DNA from: Gossypium raimondii
Taxonomy: Eukaryota > Streptophyta > Magnoliopsida > Malvales > Malvaceae
NCBI RefSeq assembly: GCF_025698545.1
Contig: NC_068567.1
Coordinates: 7,626,001 to 7,690,000 of the forward strand
Direction of reading: 5' to 3'
Length of the DNA stretch: 64,000 nt
Shown here: one piece after another, positions 24,940 to 37,392 of the stretch
Position numbering within the stretch: position 1 is the stretch's first letter
How the letters are laid out: each line of letters starts with the position of its first letter
Program-made: the position numbers and the translations under genes
The notes under the pieces: model-generated
The model's input: only the letters and a program-made list of their open reading frames with translations
Databases searched by the model: none
What the model was told of the DNA's origin: nothing

Positions 24940-25255
24940 CTAATGTTTTGCTATAATTAAACTCAGGGCTCGCATTAGACACTCGTGACCGAAGCATATC
25001 TAGACACGAGTAAAGGTATACAATCTTTCCTCGCATAACTGTATCTAACAATGTGCAGTGCCAATATGATACATAAAAAAGGAAACATAAATATGCAAAT
25101 ACAAGTCATATAAACATTTTATATTTAAATATAGTTACATCATTTACAGATCAATAGGGTGAATTGAACTATAAACAATTACAACAACACATACATAGAT
25201 ATGTATATATATTTGCCAATGTTTTACATTGAAGATTAAAGATGCAGAGGAGAGT

Positions 25256-26446
25256 TTAGCCAAAAGTTTCCTCAGTGCTGTAACACATGTAGAGAAACCC
25301 ATCATCATCTTTGAAAGAATTATAGACACACCCCATGAGACTTGCTGCGTAGTTGAGATAAAAAGAAAAAATGGGTCAGCAAGTTCTTGTTTAATGAATC
25401 AATTAGTAAGAATCATCCATGAGAGAAATGCAGATGGTTTTTTAACCTGTTTGAGGTAATGTATTGTGCACAAAAACAAAGTGAGCTTTTCCAGGACTCA
25501 AATGTAGCCTGCTACTTAAAATGTGAATGAACTGACCCACCAACATGTCTCGAGGAACCAGGAACCTTGAGAGCCAAGAAAAAAGGAGAGTTAAAAGAAA
25601 CCAATTAATAATATTTACCAAGTTTTATTAACTTCATATATACATATATAATGAGAATAAAAGGAAAAAGAAAACAATACTTATTCTTCTCTATATCTGG
25701 GAGGTCTGTCCTTGAATACCTTTCAATGATCACCTGGAATATAAACAAACATATAATAGACAGACAAAAAAAAGTGATCACTAACCACCATTTATGGTTG
25801 AGGCTGACACAATGTTTGAGCCTATAGCTGTAATTAGCAGGTTAATAACTCAAAAATAAAGTGACCAAAATTTATTACATCCAAGAAAACCCTTTTCAGA
25901 CCAAAATTTGATTAATCAGATACTGTAATAGAAAAGATCATATTGCAATTCATATGCCTAATATTTTTTAATAACAATTAGGAACCCTGGCCCCCTTAGT
26001 ATAGGCAAACTACACTTCTAGCCTCTTCTAAAAATTATTAAATTAATTTAAGCCCCCTTAAATAAATGTTAAAATTCCATTTTTGGCTATTCCAAAAATT
26101 TAATAATTTAATTTAAGTTTTTTTAACAATTTTTTTAAAACTTTTATCATCCAAAATTTTATAATTTTATCTCAGCCTCAACATAAAAATTTCTCCTATA
26201 TAAATAAAATAATAAAAAAATCAATGAAATTAGAGATGCTGGTGATTAAATTTACAGGAATTCGATCTGGGTATTTGGCTAATATAGTTTTTGATTCTTC
26301 CAGTCGTTGCTCTGCAAATGCAAATGCAAAACAAAACAAAAACGAAAAACCATAATCATAATCATAATCTATCAAAGGTAAAGAAAAAGGTACTGAAAAT
26401 ATTTACCTAGTGATTGCTCCTTTAGAAAAGGCTGACGCTTCACCAT
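25256..26446 (-). CDS. ATG8I: Autophagy ubiquitin-like protein ATG8 (H/I type)
   Basis: ATG8 is conjugated to phosphatidylethanolamine on autophagosome membranes and recruits cargo receptors. Five short exons on the minus strand (26446-26407, 26311-26256, 25733-25681, 25565-25447, 25344-25256) sum to 357 bases (118 residues) with correct splice borders and phase. Recognisable stretches are 'AKYPDRIPVIIERY', 'KFLVPRDMLVGQFIHILSSR', 'LHLSPGKAHFVFVHNTLPQT' and 'DDDGFLYMCYSTEETFG'. The stop follows directly after Gly118, as in the plant ATG8H/I clade, so no ATG4 trimming would be needed before conjugation. The N-terminus (MVKRQPFLKEQSLEQRL) is typical of that clade. It is convergent with the MATH gene: 316 bases separate the two stop codons. 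H versus I within the clade is my best guess. Confidence 0.9.
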
Positions 26447-27712
26447 TGTTATGTCTTTTGAGAAACCAGAGTTTTTTCTGAGTAAGACAACAGCAACAGA
26501 AAAAAACCGAAGGAGAAAATGTGGCCTTTCTAGGTAGACATTTCAACCTAAGAGAGGACATGTCTCATTGTGTTTTGAGACCTGTTTCAACCAGGCTGTT
26601 AAGATGTTAGTTTCGAGGATGTTGTTAATGTCGGTACCCAAAAGAAACAATGGTAAATAAAGTATAAAAGATTTATTCGACTAAAGTAGTTAGAACCATT
26701 TTGCCTGGTTGTCTGATTAATGTATAAAAAAGACAATAAAAGAAACGGTTGGGTGATGGTGAGATGTGTCGGCGGCATAATTCCGGCTTCCTTTAGTAGC
26801 TCCTTTATGTCATTAACATAGACGATTAAAATGGCAATGTTTCATGAGTTTGTGGCTGGTTAAAGCCTCTCTTCTTCTTCTAAATCTCTGTTAAGGGGTT
26901 TGTGAAAATCCCTTGGCAAGGCAACAATGTTTGGATCAGCCCATTAAAGTTTATGACTCTCATGTGGGTTACCATTTCGATGTGGGCAGCAGGAGAGATT
27001 AGATATTTAGATCCCACTAATAAAATATCTCAACTTGGTAGGTGATGATTCTTCATATAATATCTTAGTGAATTAGTATTAATTCATTTCATATTATATT
27101 TATATATTTTTTTTAAATGCAAATTAAGAATATGTGATAAAATCTGAACCGAGTTGTGAAATTAAAGAATTATACTTATCTTTTATTTATAGCATTTTTT
27201 ATTAATTTTGTATATTCATTATATAGGACGCATAATTTTATTTTTGATATTTTATGTTATTTTAATTAATTTTATTTTAATACGTGTTGAAAGTGGTTTT
27301 ATGCTATACTCATTTTATTATTTTATTCATTTGTAAAATATTATGTGCAATCTATCAAATTAGTTGAATTATTCGTTCGATTTTCACAACATTATGAAAA
27401 GTGTTTTGTGATAGGATATATAGTTGGTAATGCAAAAAGTGAGAAATGCATAAAAAATTATAGTGTGAAAAAAATAGTTAGAAATTTAATATAACTTAAT
27501 TATTAAGGATTTATATTTAATATAATAACAATATTAATAAGCTAAATAATATCACCAACTAAAAAAATAAAACTAAATTCATTTATCTTTATTTTTAATA
27601 ACATACCATCATTTGATTGGTTGAAAATGCATTATAATACGTCAAATATTAACATAATTAGTAATGGCAATATTGATTGAATTCCGTTTATTAGGAATGA
27701 TAGGGGAGAGTA
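26447..27712. other. ATG8 upstream region and spacer
   Basis: The first 100-300 bases must hold the 5' UTR and promoter of ATG8 (minus strand). The rest is AT-rich, with no recognisable gene, RNA or repeat structure. Confidence 0.5.
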
Positions 27713-27865
27713 AGGGTGGGTTTGGATGGGCGATTGGGTGCGGTGCGGTGCGTTTAGCTTACTTTTTCTCTTACGCTACAGTATCCCTATAGTATCTAAT
27801 CTCACCGCCACCGCTGTTTTTACACTAACCGCAGTTAAACGCACCACCCATCCAAACTCACCCTA
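27713..27865. mobile_element. Short TIR MITE (about 150 bp)
   Basis: The left end GGGTGGGTTTGGATGGGCG is matched by the reverse complement of the right end (CACCCATCCAAACTCACCC). Inner arms with GTGCGTTTA also pair. Flanking triplets TAA and TAG fit a 3-bp TWA-type duplication with one mismatch, suggesting a PIF/Harbinger relative. Non-coding. Confidence 0.75.
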
Positions 27866-29690
27866 GGAGGGAATTAAAATAAGCTGGAGTTTATACATGT
27901 GTATATTTGCCTTCAACAACAAATTAAATCTACTAATTAAAAAATAAGGATTGAAATTGATGTGTCAAAATAAACAAAATAATCTCTCTCCCTCCTTTCA
28001 ATGTTTATTTAATGATTTATAATAAGATAATATATCAAATCTGGTAATATAAGATATGTCTGTTTATCTAATGTCAAGTCTTCTTGTTTAGTATACCTAC
28101 CAACTCTCTTTTTTTTTCTCTCTCTCTCTTTAAGAAGGCTTTTATCATGCCACACCTTCAAGCTTTTCAATCAAAATGGTAAATTTATATATCATGAATA
28201 TTTTAGATCATCATATTTCAATCCAGTACTGTCAATTGATCAGGTGGCACTCAGGTGGCTAAAGGGAGGAGTGCCTCTGATTGGTCAGGCGACACTGATT
28301 TTTTACATTAACTCCTGCCTAGATTCGTAAATATTATTGCTTTTATCTCATTTCAGTATTTATTTAATTATTTTTCACTATTTTAGTAAAAAAAACACTT
28401 TAATAGCATATGGGTAAAGTAGAGGATGCTTTGTGTGTCTTCGGTTAATTATGTTGTTCCTTTTAATGGTAATGAGCTTGGATTTATTGTTTCTTGTTTA
28501 TTTTGTACATTGAATAATTCAATTATATGATGCAAAAAGCTTAAATGAGGAAGGTGTTGTGTGGAATCTCTATTTGTCGAGAAAATTCGATACTTTCCTA
28601 TTTATTTATTTGCTATTTGCTGATGAATTTTTTTTATCTTTTGAATTAGTATTTATATGTTAATTACATTTATCATATTTTATCCATATAAAATGGAACT
28701 AAATAAAAAGTAACACAAATTAAAGTTAGGAGTAATCCATGAATGTACCTATGTGTGTGTTTGTTTATATTAATAAAACCAAATGTATGATGAGTTTTGA
28801 TATTGCAAGTGATATGGTTGTTAGAATTTCCAAGGAGGTATTGGAATGTGACCTGATTCTTGGAGAAAATTAAAACTGCTGTCATTATCTCTCACCAACC
28901 CACCATGCCATTCCTAAACCAAACCATTCATTGCACAAAAGGTCTTTTTTTTAAACCATGCCTTGGTGCATCATCATTATGTAATTTAAAATTATTTTAT
29001 ATTATTAATAAACTTAAAATGTATAAAAAATTTTAAAAATGGAAAGAGGTATATAAAGTTGTTGGAAATTGAAAATTGGAATAAAAGATTTTATTATTTA
29101 GAATGTAAAATAAAATAATATTTGATGCATCATTAGTGTATAAGTATTATACATTATTAATGAATAATAATAGTATATATCATTATTAAATTAAATAAAA
29201 TTATGGAGAATTTATAAATAAATCCAAATAATTTTATTTAAATATAATTAAACATTAAACGTAACTATTATAAAAAAATATTAGCAACACTCAGATTTAG
29301 TATATTGAATTTAAATATGTTTAAACAAAGTTATTAATATTTATTTATAAGTCTTTTACTATTTTTATTATATTTAATAATGAGTTGTCATGTTATTGTT
29401 TACCAATGGTACAAGGAATTTATGTAACGATAATATATTAAATATTTTTGTTTTATAATCTTATTGATCCAAAATTGAACTATTTAAATTAATATAGATA
29501 GATTTATTGTTACTGATTTTTTTTAAATTACACTAAAAGAAATACAAAACTATCTTATATTCTTAAATTATATTTTCAAAAATGAATATGTGATTTTTAT
29601 TAATAGTAAACTTAAAAAATAAACTTCAACCCATTAATAATTCCATATCATGCAAAACCCATGAGGTAGGAGAAAGGAAAAATATATATT
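27866..29690. other. AT-rich intergenic region, no gene seen
   Basis: Roughly 1.8 kb of very AT-rich DNA. Around 28240-28310 a GC-richer stretch with 'AGGTGGCAC' and 'GTGCCTCTGA' recalls the arms of the Mutator-like element at 41-52 kb and may be a fragment of one. Nothing else is supported. Confidence 0.45.
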
Positions 29691-29699
29691 ATATAAAAA

Positions 29700-30128
29700 A
29701 AGGTAAACTATAAAAATAGTCATTTTTGTTTGCTTCAGATTTTACGTTTTAGTCACTTACATTATTGTTTTGTTATAAAGTGATTACTCTACTGTTAAGC
29801 TCTATTACCTCCCTGACGTCGGTCTCACGTGGCAGTCCAAATGAGTTTTAAATGCCAACTTAGATGTCCTAAGTGGTAGTCCAAATTAAAATTATTTAAT
29901 TAAAAACCTATTTTCTTCCCAGTAACTAGACATCCAAGTTGGCATTTAAAATTCATTTGGACTGCCACGTAGGACTGTTGTTAGGGATGTAACAGAGTTT
30001 AACGGTAGGGTGACGACCACTTCGCAACAAAACAATAACGTAAGTGGCTAAAACATAACATTTCAAATATAAGTGATTAAAAGTGTAATCTGAGACAAAC
30101 AAAAGTGACTATTTTTATACTTTACCCT
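29700..30128. mobile_element. Mutator-type foldback MITE with 9-bp TSD
   Basis: Arms of about 190 bases (29700-29890 and 29935-30128) are inverted copies. Both contain AAAATAGTCA near the tip, 'CACTTAC.TTATTGTTTTGTT', and CACGT-GGCAGTCCAAATGA. Ends are AAGGTAAAC and CTTTACCCT. Flanks ATATAAAAA (29691-29699) and ATATAAAAT (30129-30137) agree at 8 of 9 bases, the duplication length expected of Mutator-like elements. Non-coding. Confidence 0.85.
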
Positions 30129-30137
30129 ATATAAAAT

Positions 30138-30444
30138 TATATTTATAAAAGATATGTTGAATTGAACCAATTATATTTAATTTATTATAAGTAGTATTTT
30201 TTATAAAATGGTGCTGTAATAATATATAATTTTAAAATATGACATTGAAGTCATTTTCGAATTGACTAGTAACATGAAGAAAAGTGTAGCGTTCAGTTTG
30301 AATTCAAAGTGGGGTGGTATTGGTAATTTGGTTTGGTGTAATAGTAACTAGATTTTGACGCATGCGAAATGCATTCTTCAAATTAAAATCAAATGTCTCA
30401 AGTCAAAAAATTAAACTATAAAATAAATAATGGGAAGTAAATAT
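30138..30444. other. AT-rich spacer, nothing recognised
   Basis: About 300 bases between the foldback MITE and the 3' target duplication of the LINE. No gene or repeat structure is visible. Confidence 0.5.
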
Positions 30445-30825
30445 TTAAGAATTTGTTTTTTTTTTTGAAATAATACTCAGATTGGGCTTTATTTAAACTA
30501 GTAATAAACATATAAGTTTTATAAACATAAAATAGAGCAAGCCCAGTAACCAGACCAGGCCAAACGGAAGACAAGCAGAAGCATAAATAAAAGGAAACCT
30601 AATCACCTAGGAAAAGAAAAAAGGAAACAAAAACTGCAAAACATTAATTCAGCCGCTCCACCTGCCCAATCAGTTTCAAAAGCTATTAAACGTCCTGTCT
30701 CTTCACCTGTTTCCTTCTTCAAGACGTTTTGAACCACCCAAGAGCTTTGAAAAGTCACTTTGATATCTGCTCTTCACCATTTCCTTCCTTCTAATTCTCC
30801 CTTTCCCCGTTTCAATCTGGTTCTC

Positions 30826-33800
30826 TCAGCCTTTCATTTTCTGCTTGAAATTTTGCACCATCAGGGACTCGTCCAGGCCGTGTAATCCCTCTGCTTCGCT
30901 TATTCGCTTCATATAAAAAATATGCGCTAGGCTATTTGTTAATTTAGGAATATGCTCAAACTTGCATTTTTTAAAATAAAACGAAAGCTGATGGATGTCA
31001 TGGATAAATTCACTCACCATTGATTTATCTGGGCTTTTTGCTTTGCACTTTTTTATTATTGATAAAGAGTCTCCTTCGATAATAACTCTTTCCCACTGTT
31101 TGTGAACGCCGATTTGGAGAGCTTTCCGGCACGCCATTGCTTCCGCTCCAAAAGCTGAGGAGACCCTTTGATGAACCTCCGAACAAGATAAGAGAACTAA
31201 ACCCTCTTTGTCTCTGGCTACAACTCCGATAGCCGCTTTATTCTGTCCTTTTTCATATGCTGCATCAAAATTGATTTTGACAAAGTTATCCTCTGGTTTT
31301 TTCCATTTTGTAACAGTAAATGGAGTTTGTCTACTATTTTGACCAACCGATTCTAACTCTGAAATGTATCTGTTAACAAATCTTCCTATGTCTTTTCCAG
31401 ATTTACTCCCTTTATTATGCAGTCTGTTATTCCTATCACCCCAGATGGCCCATACAGCAACACAGAAGGTCCGACACTGAAATGCCGAGCTTTGTTTAAA
31501 AACCCAGATTAACCACTGAAGAAACCCCAACTGATTTTCTTGCATATACTTATAAAATGATAACTCTTTCCACACTGAAATTGTAACAGGGCATTCACGA
31601 AAAAGGTGGTCCATAGATTTAGATCCAGATCCACACCGAGGACACACTGAAAAGTTTGTTAGTCTTCTAAGAAGCATATTAACCCGAGTTGCTAGGAAAT
31701 TCCAAGAGATCTTCCAAACTGTAATTTTTATTTTTGAAGGAAGATCAAGAAGCCATAGCTTCCTGTAGAAGTCCTTATAGTCATCTTGTAAAGCATAAGC
31801 TCTAGGATTATTTTCAGTGTTTTACAATAGTTTATAGGCGCTCCTGACTGTGAACTCACCCGACGCTTCAGCACTCTAGACTTGGAAATCATCGTGTGGT
31901 TTTTCTGCCAGCTGAATACTAAGAATCTTCTCAGCAACATCCTCCGGAAAGGTATACTCTATCAACTCTTGTTTCCATGTTCTACTGCTTGATTCAATTA
32001 AATCCGCAACTTTACTAGCATTCAAATTCGAAGTTAAAGCTGGTAATTCATCTCGCAATAAACCTGGAATCCAATAATCATGATTAATCGAGATATTTGT
32101 ACCTTTACCCACCCTCCAGCATAATCCCTTAGCTAAGACACCCTTAGTAGCCCAAATACTCTTCCATGTATACGAAGCATTATTCCCCAAATGGGAATCT
32201 AAAAAATCAATATTTGCAAAATACTTTGCTTTTAAAACTTTTGCAACTAGAGAATCTGGGTTATTCAAAATGCGTCACCCCTGTTTAGCTAGAAGGGAGA
32301 TATTAAATTGAGCCATATTTCTGAAACCCAAACCACCCTCATCTTTAGGACGACATAGATATTTCCACTGACACCAGTGGATACCTCTTCTTCTATGTGC
32401 TTTCTGTCACCAAAACTTAGCAAATATATTTTCAAATTCCCCACAAAGAGTCTTTGGTAGTAAAAAACACGACATAGCATAGGTTGGAATGGCCTGTAAC
32501 ACTGATTTGATAAAGACTTCTTTACCTCATTGGGATAATAATCTAGTACTCCACCCATCAATCCGAGTAACAATCTTCTCTTTTAACTGCTGAAAAGATT
32601 CCTTCTTGCTACGCCCAACCATGTTCGGAAGCCCCAAATATCGTTCTAAGTTTGTAGAGGTCATAATCCCCAACTTTGCTGATACTTTTTTCTTCTTCTC
32701 ATCAGATGTATTCGTACTAAAAAATATTGTAGACTTATTAAAGTTAACACATTACCCAGAACACTTTCCATATATTTCCAAAATATCCTTTAATACCCTA
32801 GCACCCCTATCTGATGCTTCACCGAACAAAATACAATCATCAGCAAAAAGCAAGTGTGAAATTTCTGGTCCTCTTCTACTGGCTTTTGCACCTTTTAGTT
32901 TTCCGACCACCGAAGCCATTCTCATCAAAGATGATAATCCCTCACTGCAAATCAGAAAAAGAAAATGGCTTAAAGGGTCCCCTTGACGCAAACCTCTAGA
33001 CGGTGAAAAGGTTCTTCCACTTCTTCCATTGATATTAACTGCATAAGATGTTGTGGAAACACAATTCATAACCAACCTAACCTATTCTGATGCGAAACCC
33101 ATTCGTAACATTACTTTCTTCAGATATCCCCACTCAACCCTGTCATAAGCTTTGCTCATATCAACTTTAACCGTCATATATCATTTTTTCCCTCTGTGCT
33201 TCTGTCGCAAAATATGTAAGATCTCATAAGCTAAAAGCACATTATCAGTTATTAACCTTCCCAGAACAAACGCGCTTTGAGTCGCATCAATACATCTTCC
33301 AATAACTACTTGAAGTCGGTTGGCAATTGTTTTTGCGACCATTTTGTAGATCACCGAGCATAAGCTAATGGGTCTAAAGTTAACAATGCTTGAGGGATTT
33401 AGAATTTTTGGGATCAACACAATATCCGTATGATTAAAATTACCGAAAGTAGCACCATTATTTAAGATATCCAGACAGAATTTAGATGTTTCCTCACCTA
33501 CTATATGCCAGAATTTTTGAAAGAAAATAGCAGGGAAACCGTCAGGCCCTGGAGCTTTTGTAGGTCCCATTCCCTTGAGTGCCGCGTATAACTCGTCTGC
33601 TGTAAAAGCTGACAATAAATCTTTATTAATATCTGTTGAAATACTTTCTTCAACTCCCGATAAAAGATATGAACAGTCCCCATCTTCTTTTGTCGTAAAG
33701 AGCTCCTGAAAATAAGAGGAAGCTACTTCATTAATCTCACTCTCTTCATTAGCCTCTCCTCCCTCTTCTTTTTCCAACCTGGATATTGAATTAATACGTC

Positions 33801-34893
33801 TGCGGTATGTAGCAAACCTATGAAAAAAGGCCGAGTTCTTATCTCCTACTTTAAGCCAATTCGCCCTTGCCCTTTGTTCCCAATAAATTTCATCTTTGTC
33901 AATTTCCATATTCAAATGGATCTTGGTGTCAATAATTTCTGCCAGCGTATTATCATTCCTTTCTTCTCCCATTAACATATCAAGCTGCTTTGTTAACTTT
34001 TTCTTTAAGCCTTCTCTTCCTTTTTTTAATTGTTCTCGCCCAAACTAATAAATCTGCTTGTAGTTTTCCAAGTTTCTCTTCAAATGTACATGCTCCTGAC
34101 TCCCAAGAGTTTCTGAAAGTTATTTCACACGTCTCTTCCATCAACCACCACGCCTCAAATTTAAACTTTGAATCGCCTTTGTAAATATTATCGCCATCTG
34201 TAGTAATAAGGATTGGACAATGATCCGACATTGTGTGAGAAAGATGGTTAACCCTACCTGCCGGAAAGAGGATCCTCCACTTATCATTTATCACCCCCTA
34301 TCAAGTCTTTCTCTAATATTTGTTTCTGGCAAATTTCCCCTTTCCCATGTAAACTATACTTCTGAAAACCCCAAATCCTCCAACTGACAGTTTTCTAATG
34401 TGTCCCGAAATATTTGTATTCTGCTTTCTTCCCTTGGGGCGCCCCCACATTTCTCAAAAGAAAACATAATCTCATTAAAATCACCGCTTACCAGCCAAGA
34501 ATAGTTCTTATCTTGCCCCAAATTCATAAAAAGTTCCCATGAATTACTCTTATTATGAATATAGGGAGATCCATAGAACCCTGTAAATCTCCACTCTTCT
34601 TTGACCTTCTCCTCTTTAACCAAAACATCAATATGGGATTTAGAGAAACTCCGTAAGCTGACTATCAAGTCTCCTTTCCAAGCTAAGCATAAACCTCCTT
34701 TTGAGCCTTCAGCCTCAACATCAATTCCATTCATAAAACCGCAGCTTCGTCTAACTTTTTCTATCTTTTGCTTATCAACTTTAGTCTCCATTAAGAAGAC
34801 CACTTGGGGATTGTGCTGCTTTAGAAAATAACGCAGTCTTCTTCCAGCTCGTGGACTCCCCAATCCATGAACATTCCAGCTTACGATTTTCAT
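30826..34893 (-). pseudogene. LINE ORF2: endonuclease, reverse transcriptase, RNase H (broken)
   Basis: Starts 'MKIVSWNVHGLGSPRAGRRL' (34893 down), the exo-endo-phosphatase fold with a METK stretch and 'SGDFNE'. The RT part (33978-33181 and 33075-32752) shows 'KAPGPDGFPAIFFQKFW', 'FRPISLCSVIYKMVAK', 'SAFVLGRLITDN', 'GLRQGDPLSHFLF' and the catalytic 'FADD' box ('LLFADDCILFG'). A zf-RVT zinc-finger stretch ('CPRCG...DHLFRECP') and a C-terminal RNase H domain ('VKINFDAAYEKG', 'EAMACRKALQIG', 'IIEGDSL') end the frame at 30826. At least six frame changes or stops interrupt it (near 34300, 33980, 33100, 32700, 32280 and 31700). Confidence 0.9.
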
Positions 34894-35114
34894 TGCGTCC
34901 GGTCACTTGCTCGTTGGCGTACGCCGATCTCAATAATTCTTGCACCCTAGTTGCTTATCATTGTCTCATCATCATCATCAAGAACCTTCATTATAAACCT
35001 CTGGAATATCTTGTTTCATTCTTTTAATTCCATCTCTGTCAACACTTTCTCTAAAACAGCTTTTAAAAACTCCATCTAAGGACTTCCTCTTCCTCGTGTA
35101 GTTCTCATCTTTTA

Positions 35115-36141
35115 TTATTGTTTCGCCAGCTTGTGTTCGTAACCCGTCTGCATTCTTCTCTTGGTTTGGAAATTGACTCTTTTTTTGATAATTTTACACA
35201 CCTTCTCAGTTTCCCCTAATCCTGAAGTATTATTCTGTTCTTTTAGTATCTCCCCCGCTTCCTTTAATCTAAAATTTTCCTGTGAACCCCCTAACTCAGT
35301 TTTGCCTTCCTCAGCACATATTGTAGCATTGGGCTTCTGACTTTCCCTTCCAGTATAAGAACTTTGCACCCCCTTCTGCTTCATCAAAAAGTTGAAACAC
35401 ATACTTTCTTTTCCAATTAATTTTGATTCTGCTTTTAATGCCACCGAATAAGGAGGATTGTCACTAATTTTAATTTTCCTTGCAGGTGATATCTGAGTGC
35501 AATTACTCAACCCATGCCCCATTCTTCCACAACCAAAACAGAACATTGGCAGGTTTTCATACTTAAAGTGGATCCATACTTTACTAACATAATCAGCAAC
35601 GACAAAAATACCTCTTCTAAGTGGTTTCTGGACATCCAAATTAATTCTGAGTCGATAGAATTCTTCACTAATTTCAGATCTGAGAACCCCACCAAAAGTC
35701 CCACCAATCGCATGCAATAGATCTTTCTTGTCGATCTCGGGGAAACACGTTTCAATTTTTATCCAAAAAGGGGATGAAATAAGCTCGATCCGGTCCCTCT
35801 CCACCGCTTGGAATAATCATCGAATAAAATTAAGCTTTTCCTAAAAGCCAAGGTCTTCCTTCCAAAATCAGTTCCAGATGGTCTTCCATCTTAAAAATTA
35901 TTAAGAATAAATTTTGACCAGCCACCTGTATTTCAAACTTTTTCCTTGTTTTCCATATTCCTTTCATATGAGCCCTAAAGCTGTCTGTGTTATACAGCTT
36001 TTCTGTCCAAACCGTACATATCAATGTAGGTTTAGAACTTGGAACCACCATCGAGCCTTTGACAGATAACTGAACTAGTTCTTCAGGAAGAAGAGAGATC
36101 TCATCCCTTCTCTCTCGGTCATCACCACCGCTTGCATCCAT
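35115..36141 (-). pseudogene. LINE ORF1: gag-like RNA-binding protein (broken)
   Basis: The first part, 36141-35830 (from MDASGGDDRERRDEISLLP), is the DUF4283-type domain common in plant LINE ORF1 ('FLIIFKMEDHLELILEGRPW'). After two shifts near 35805-35830 the frame resumes ('AVERDRIELISSPFWIKIE'). It reaches a zinc knuckle, 'CFGCGRMGHGLSNC', with the C-x2-C-x4-H-x4-C spacing. The tail is polar and ends at 35115, about 220 bases before ORF2 starts. The double shift means no single product. Confidence 0.88.
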
Positions 36142-36246
36142 CCCGAGCCGCAGCAGTTACTGCTATCTCTAGGACTCATTAGCAAAGCACTCTTGGGAGC
36201 AGAGAGAGTTTAAGGGTTTTCTTTTAAGATTAGTATTAAGAATTTG

Positions 36247-36810
36247 TTGTTAAATAAAATAGATGAGTTGCATAATTTTAAATATATATTCTCACATATT
36301 TTATAATAAATATATTTTATACATTTTGTAAATTTATTGAATTGTTTATTTAATTCATGACACTAACTGATAAACTAAAAAAACACTCGTACACTCAAAC
36401 CCACGTCCTCCTAGCAACAATGTTATTGAAAGTTTAAGTACTTAATTTAAGTTAAAAATCTATTCGATATATCACTTAAAATTAATTACGTGCTATAACT
36501 AAATTGTTTGGTAAATATTAGTTTTAAATTGTAAAAATTATATTTTACATTCTATCCTTAATTTTCAAATATTTTACCTTATTTTAAATAAAAGTTAAAT
36601 TTTGAAAGTAAATTTTATAGGATAATATAATATTACCACAAAATAAAATTGAATTAATTGAAAATATTTTCATTAAGTGATAAATAGCTCTTATCTAATC
36701 ATTTTCACACTTTTATAGAAAAATTTCTATTGGATTGTTTTTATTTTTATTACCAAACATGTGTAAAAAAAATAAATCATTGAAAATATTAAATTTCAAT
36801 TGATTTAATT
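36247..36810. other. AT-rich spacer, nothing recognised
   Basis: About 560 bases upstream of the LINE (its 5' side). Low complexity AT-rich DNA with no supported gene or repeat. Confidence 0.5.
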
Positions 36811-36811
36811 T

Positions 36812-36975
36812 TTTCACAAATGCCGATTGAGTCTTAACTCGATTGGCATGAACATTATTACCAATGTAGGAAGATGTGAGTTCGAGTGCGTTAAAGCGCA
36901 TTATCTTCCTATTTATGGGTTGAGGAGAAGTTATGAGTAGTTCTAAGTATTGTGTCAAAAAAACAAATATGATCA
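36812..36975 (+). mobile_element. tRNA-like SINE
   Basis: The stretch 'GATTGAGTCTTAACTCGATTGGCATGA' carries an A-box-like section. 'GTGAGTTCGAGTGCG' 60 bases later is a good pol III B box. The 3' side continues with 'CATTATCTTCCTATTTATGGG' and an A-rich tail at 36955-36965. This arrangement matches a SINE family common in cotton as I recall it. No target duplication was identified. Confidence 0.65.
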
Positions 36976-37392
36976 AAACCTATAATGAAATTGTTCAAAA
37001 AAAATTTTCCCACATGTTATCAAATAAAGCCTAATTCAATTTTTTTTAAATATAATATATAAATGATTATGTTAGAAATGAATATTTGTTGAGTCTATTG
37101 ACAAAAGTTCAATATCCCTTAAATAATATATCAAGTTCAAGACATGTAAATAGAAAAATAATATTAAAATAGTTTAAGTTACAGAACTTGATTTAATACA
37201 TTAGGATATATGGTGAAGTTAGAAAATTTTTGGGGTAAATTAAATAATATATTTTTATAATAGTAAAAATGTAATTTTATTATTTTAATAAAATTTTTAT
37301 TATTTTTTGAGAAGTGAAAGTAAAATTTTATAAATTAGAAAGAAGGTAAATAAAATATTTTCTAATTTTTGAAGCGAGAGCCTACCAACCCC

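Larger units (their letters stand above)
30456..36235 (-). mobile_element. Full-length L1-type LINE with target duplication
   Basis: A 5.78 kb non-LTR retrotransposon on the minus strand. Its poly(A) tail reads as a T run just after 30456. The identical TTAAGAATTTG flanks it at 30445-30455 and 36236-36246 (13 bases if the following TT is counted). Order from 5' to 3' is ORF1 with a gag-like domain and zinc knuckle, then ORF2 with apurinic endonuclease, reverse transcriptase, zf-RVT and RNase H. It is complete in layout, but both ORFs carry frameshifts and stops, so it is not autonomous now. Confidence 0.92.

Noticed and set aside
25229..25459. Plus-strand 76-codon frame
   Set aside because: It is antisense to the last exon of ATG8, which has full family support on the minus strand.
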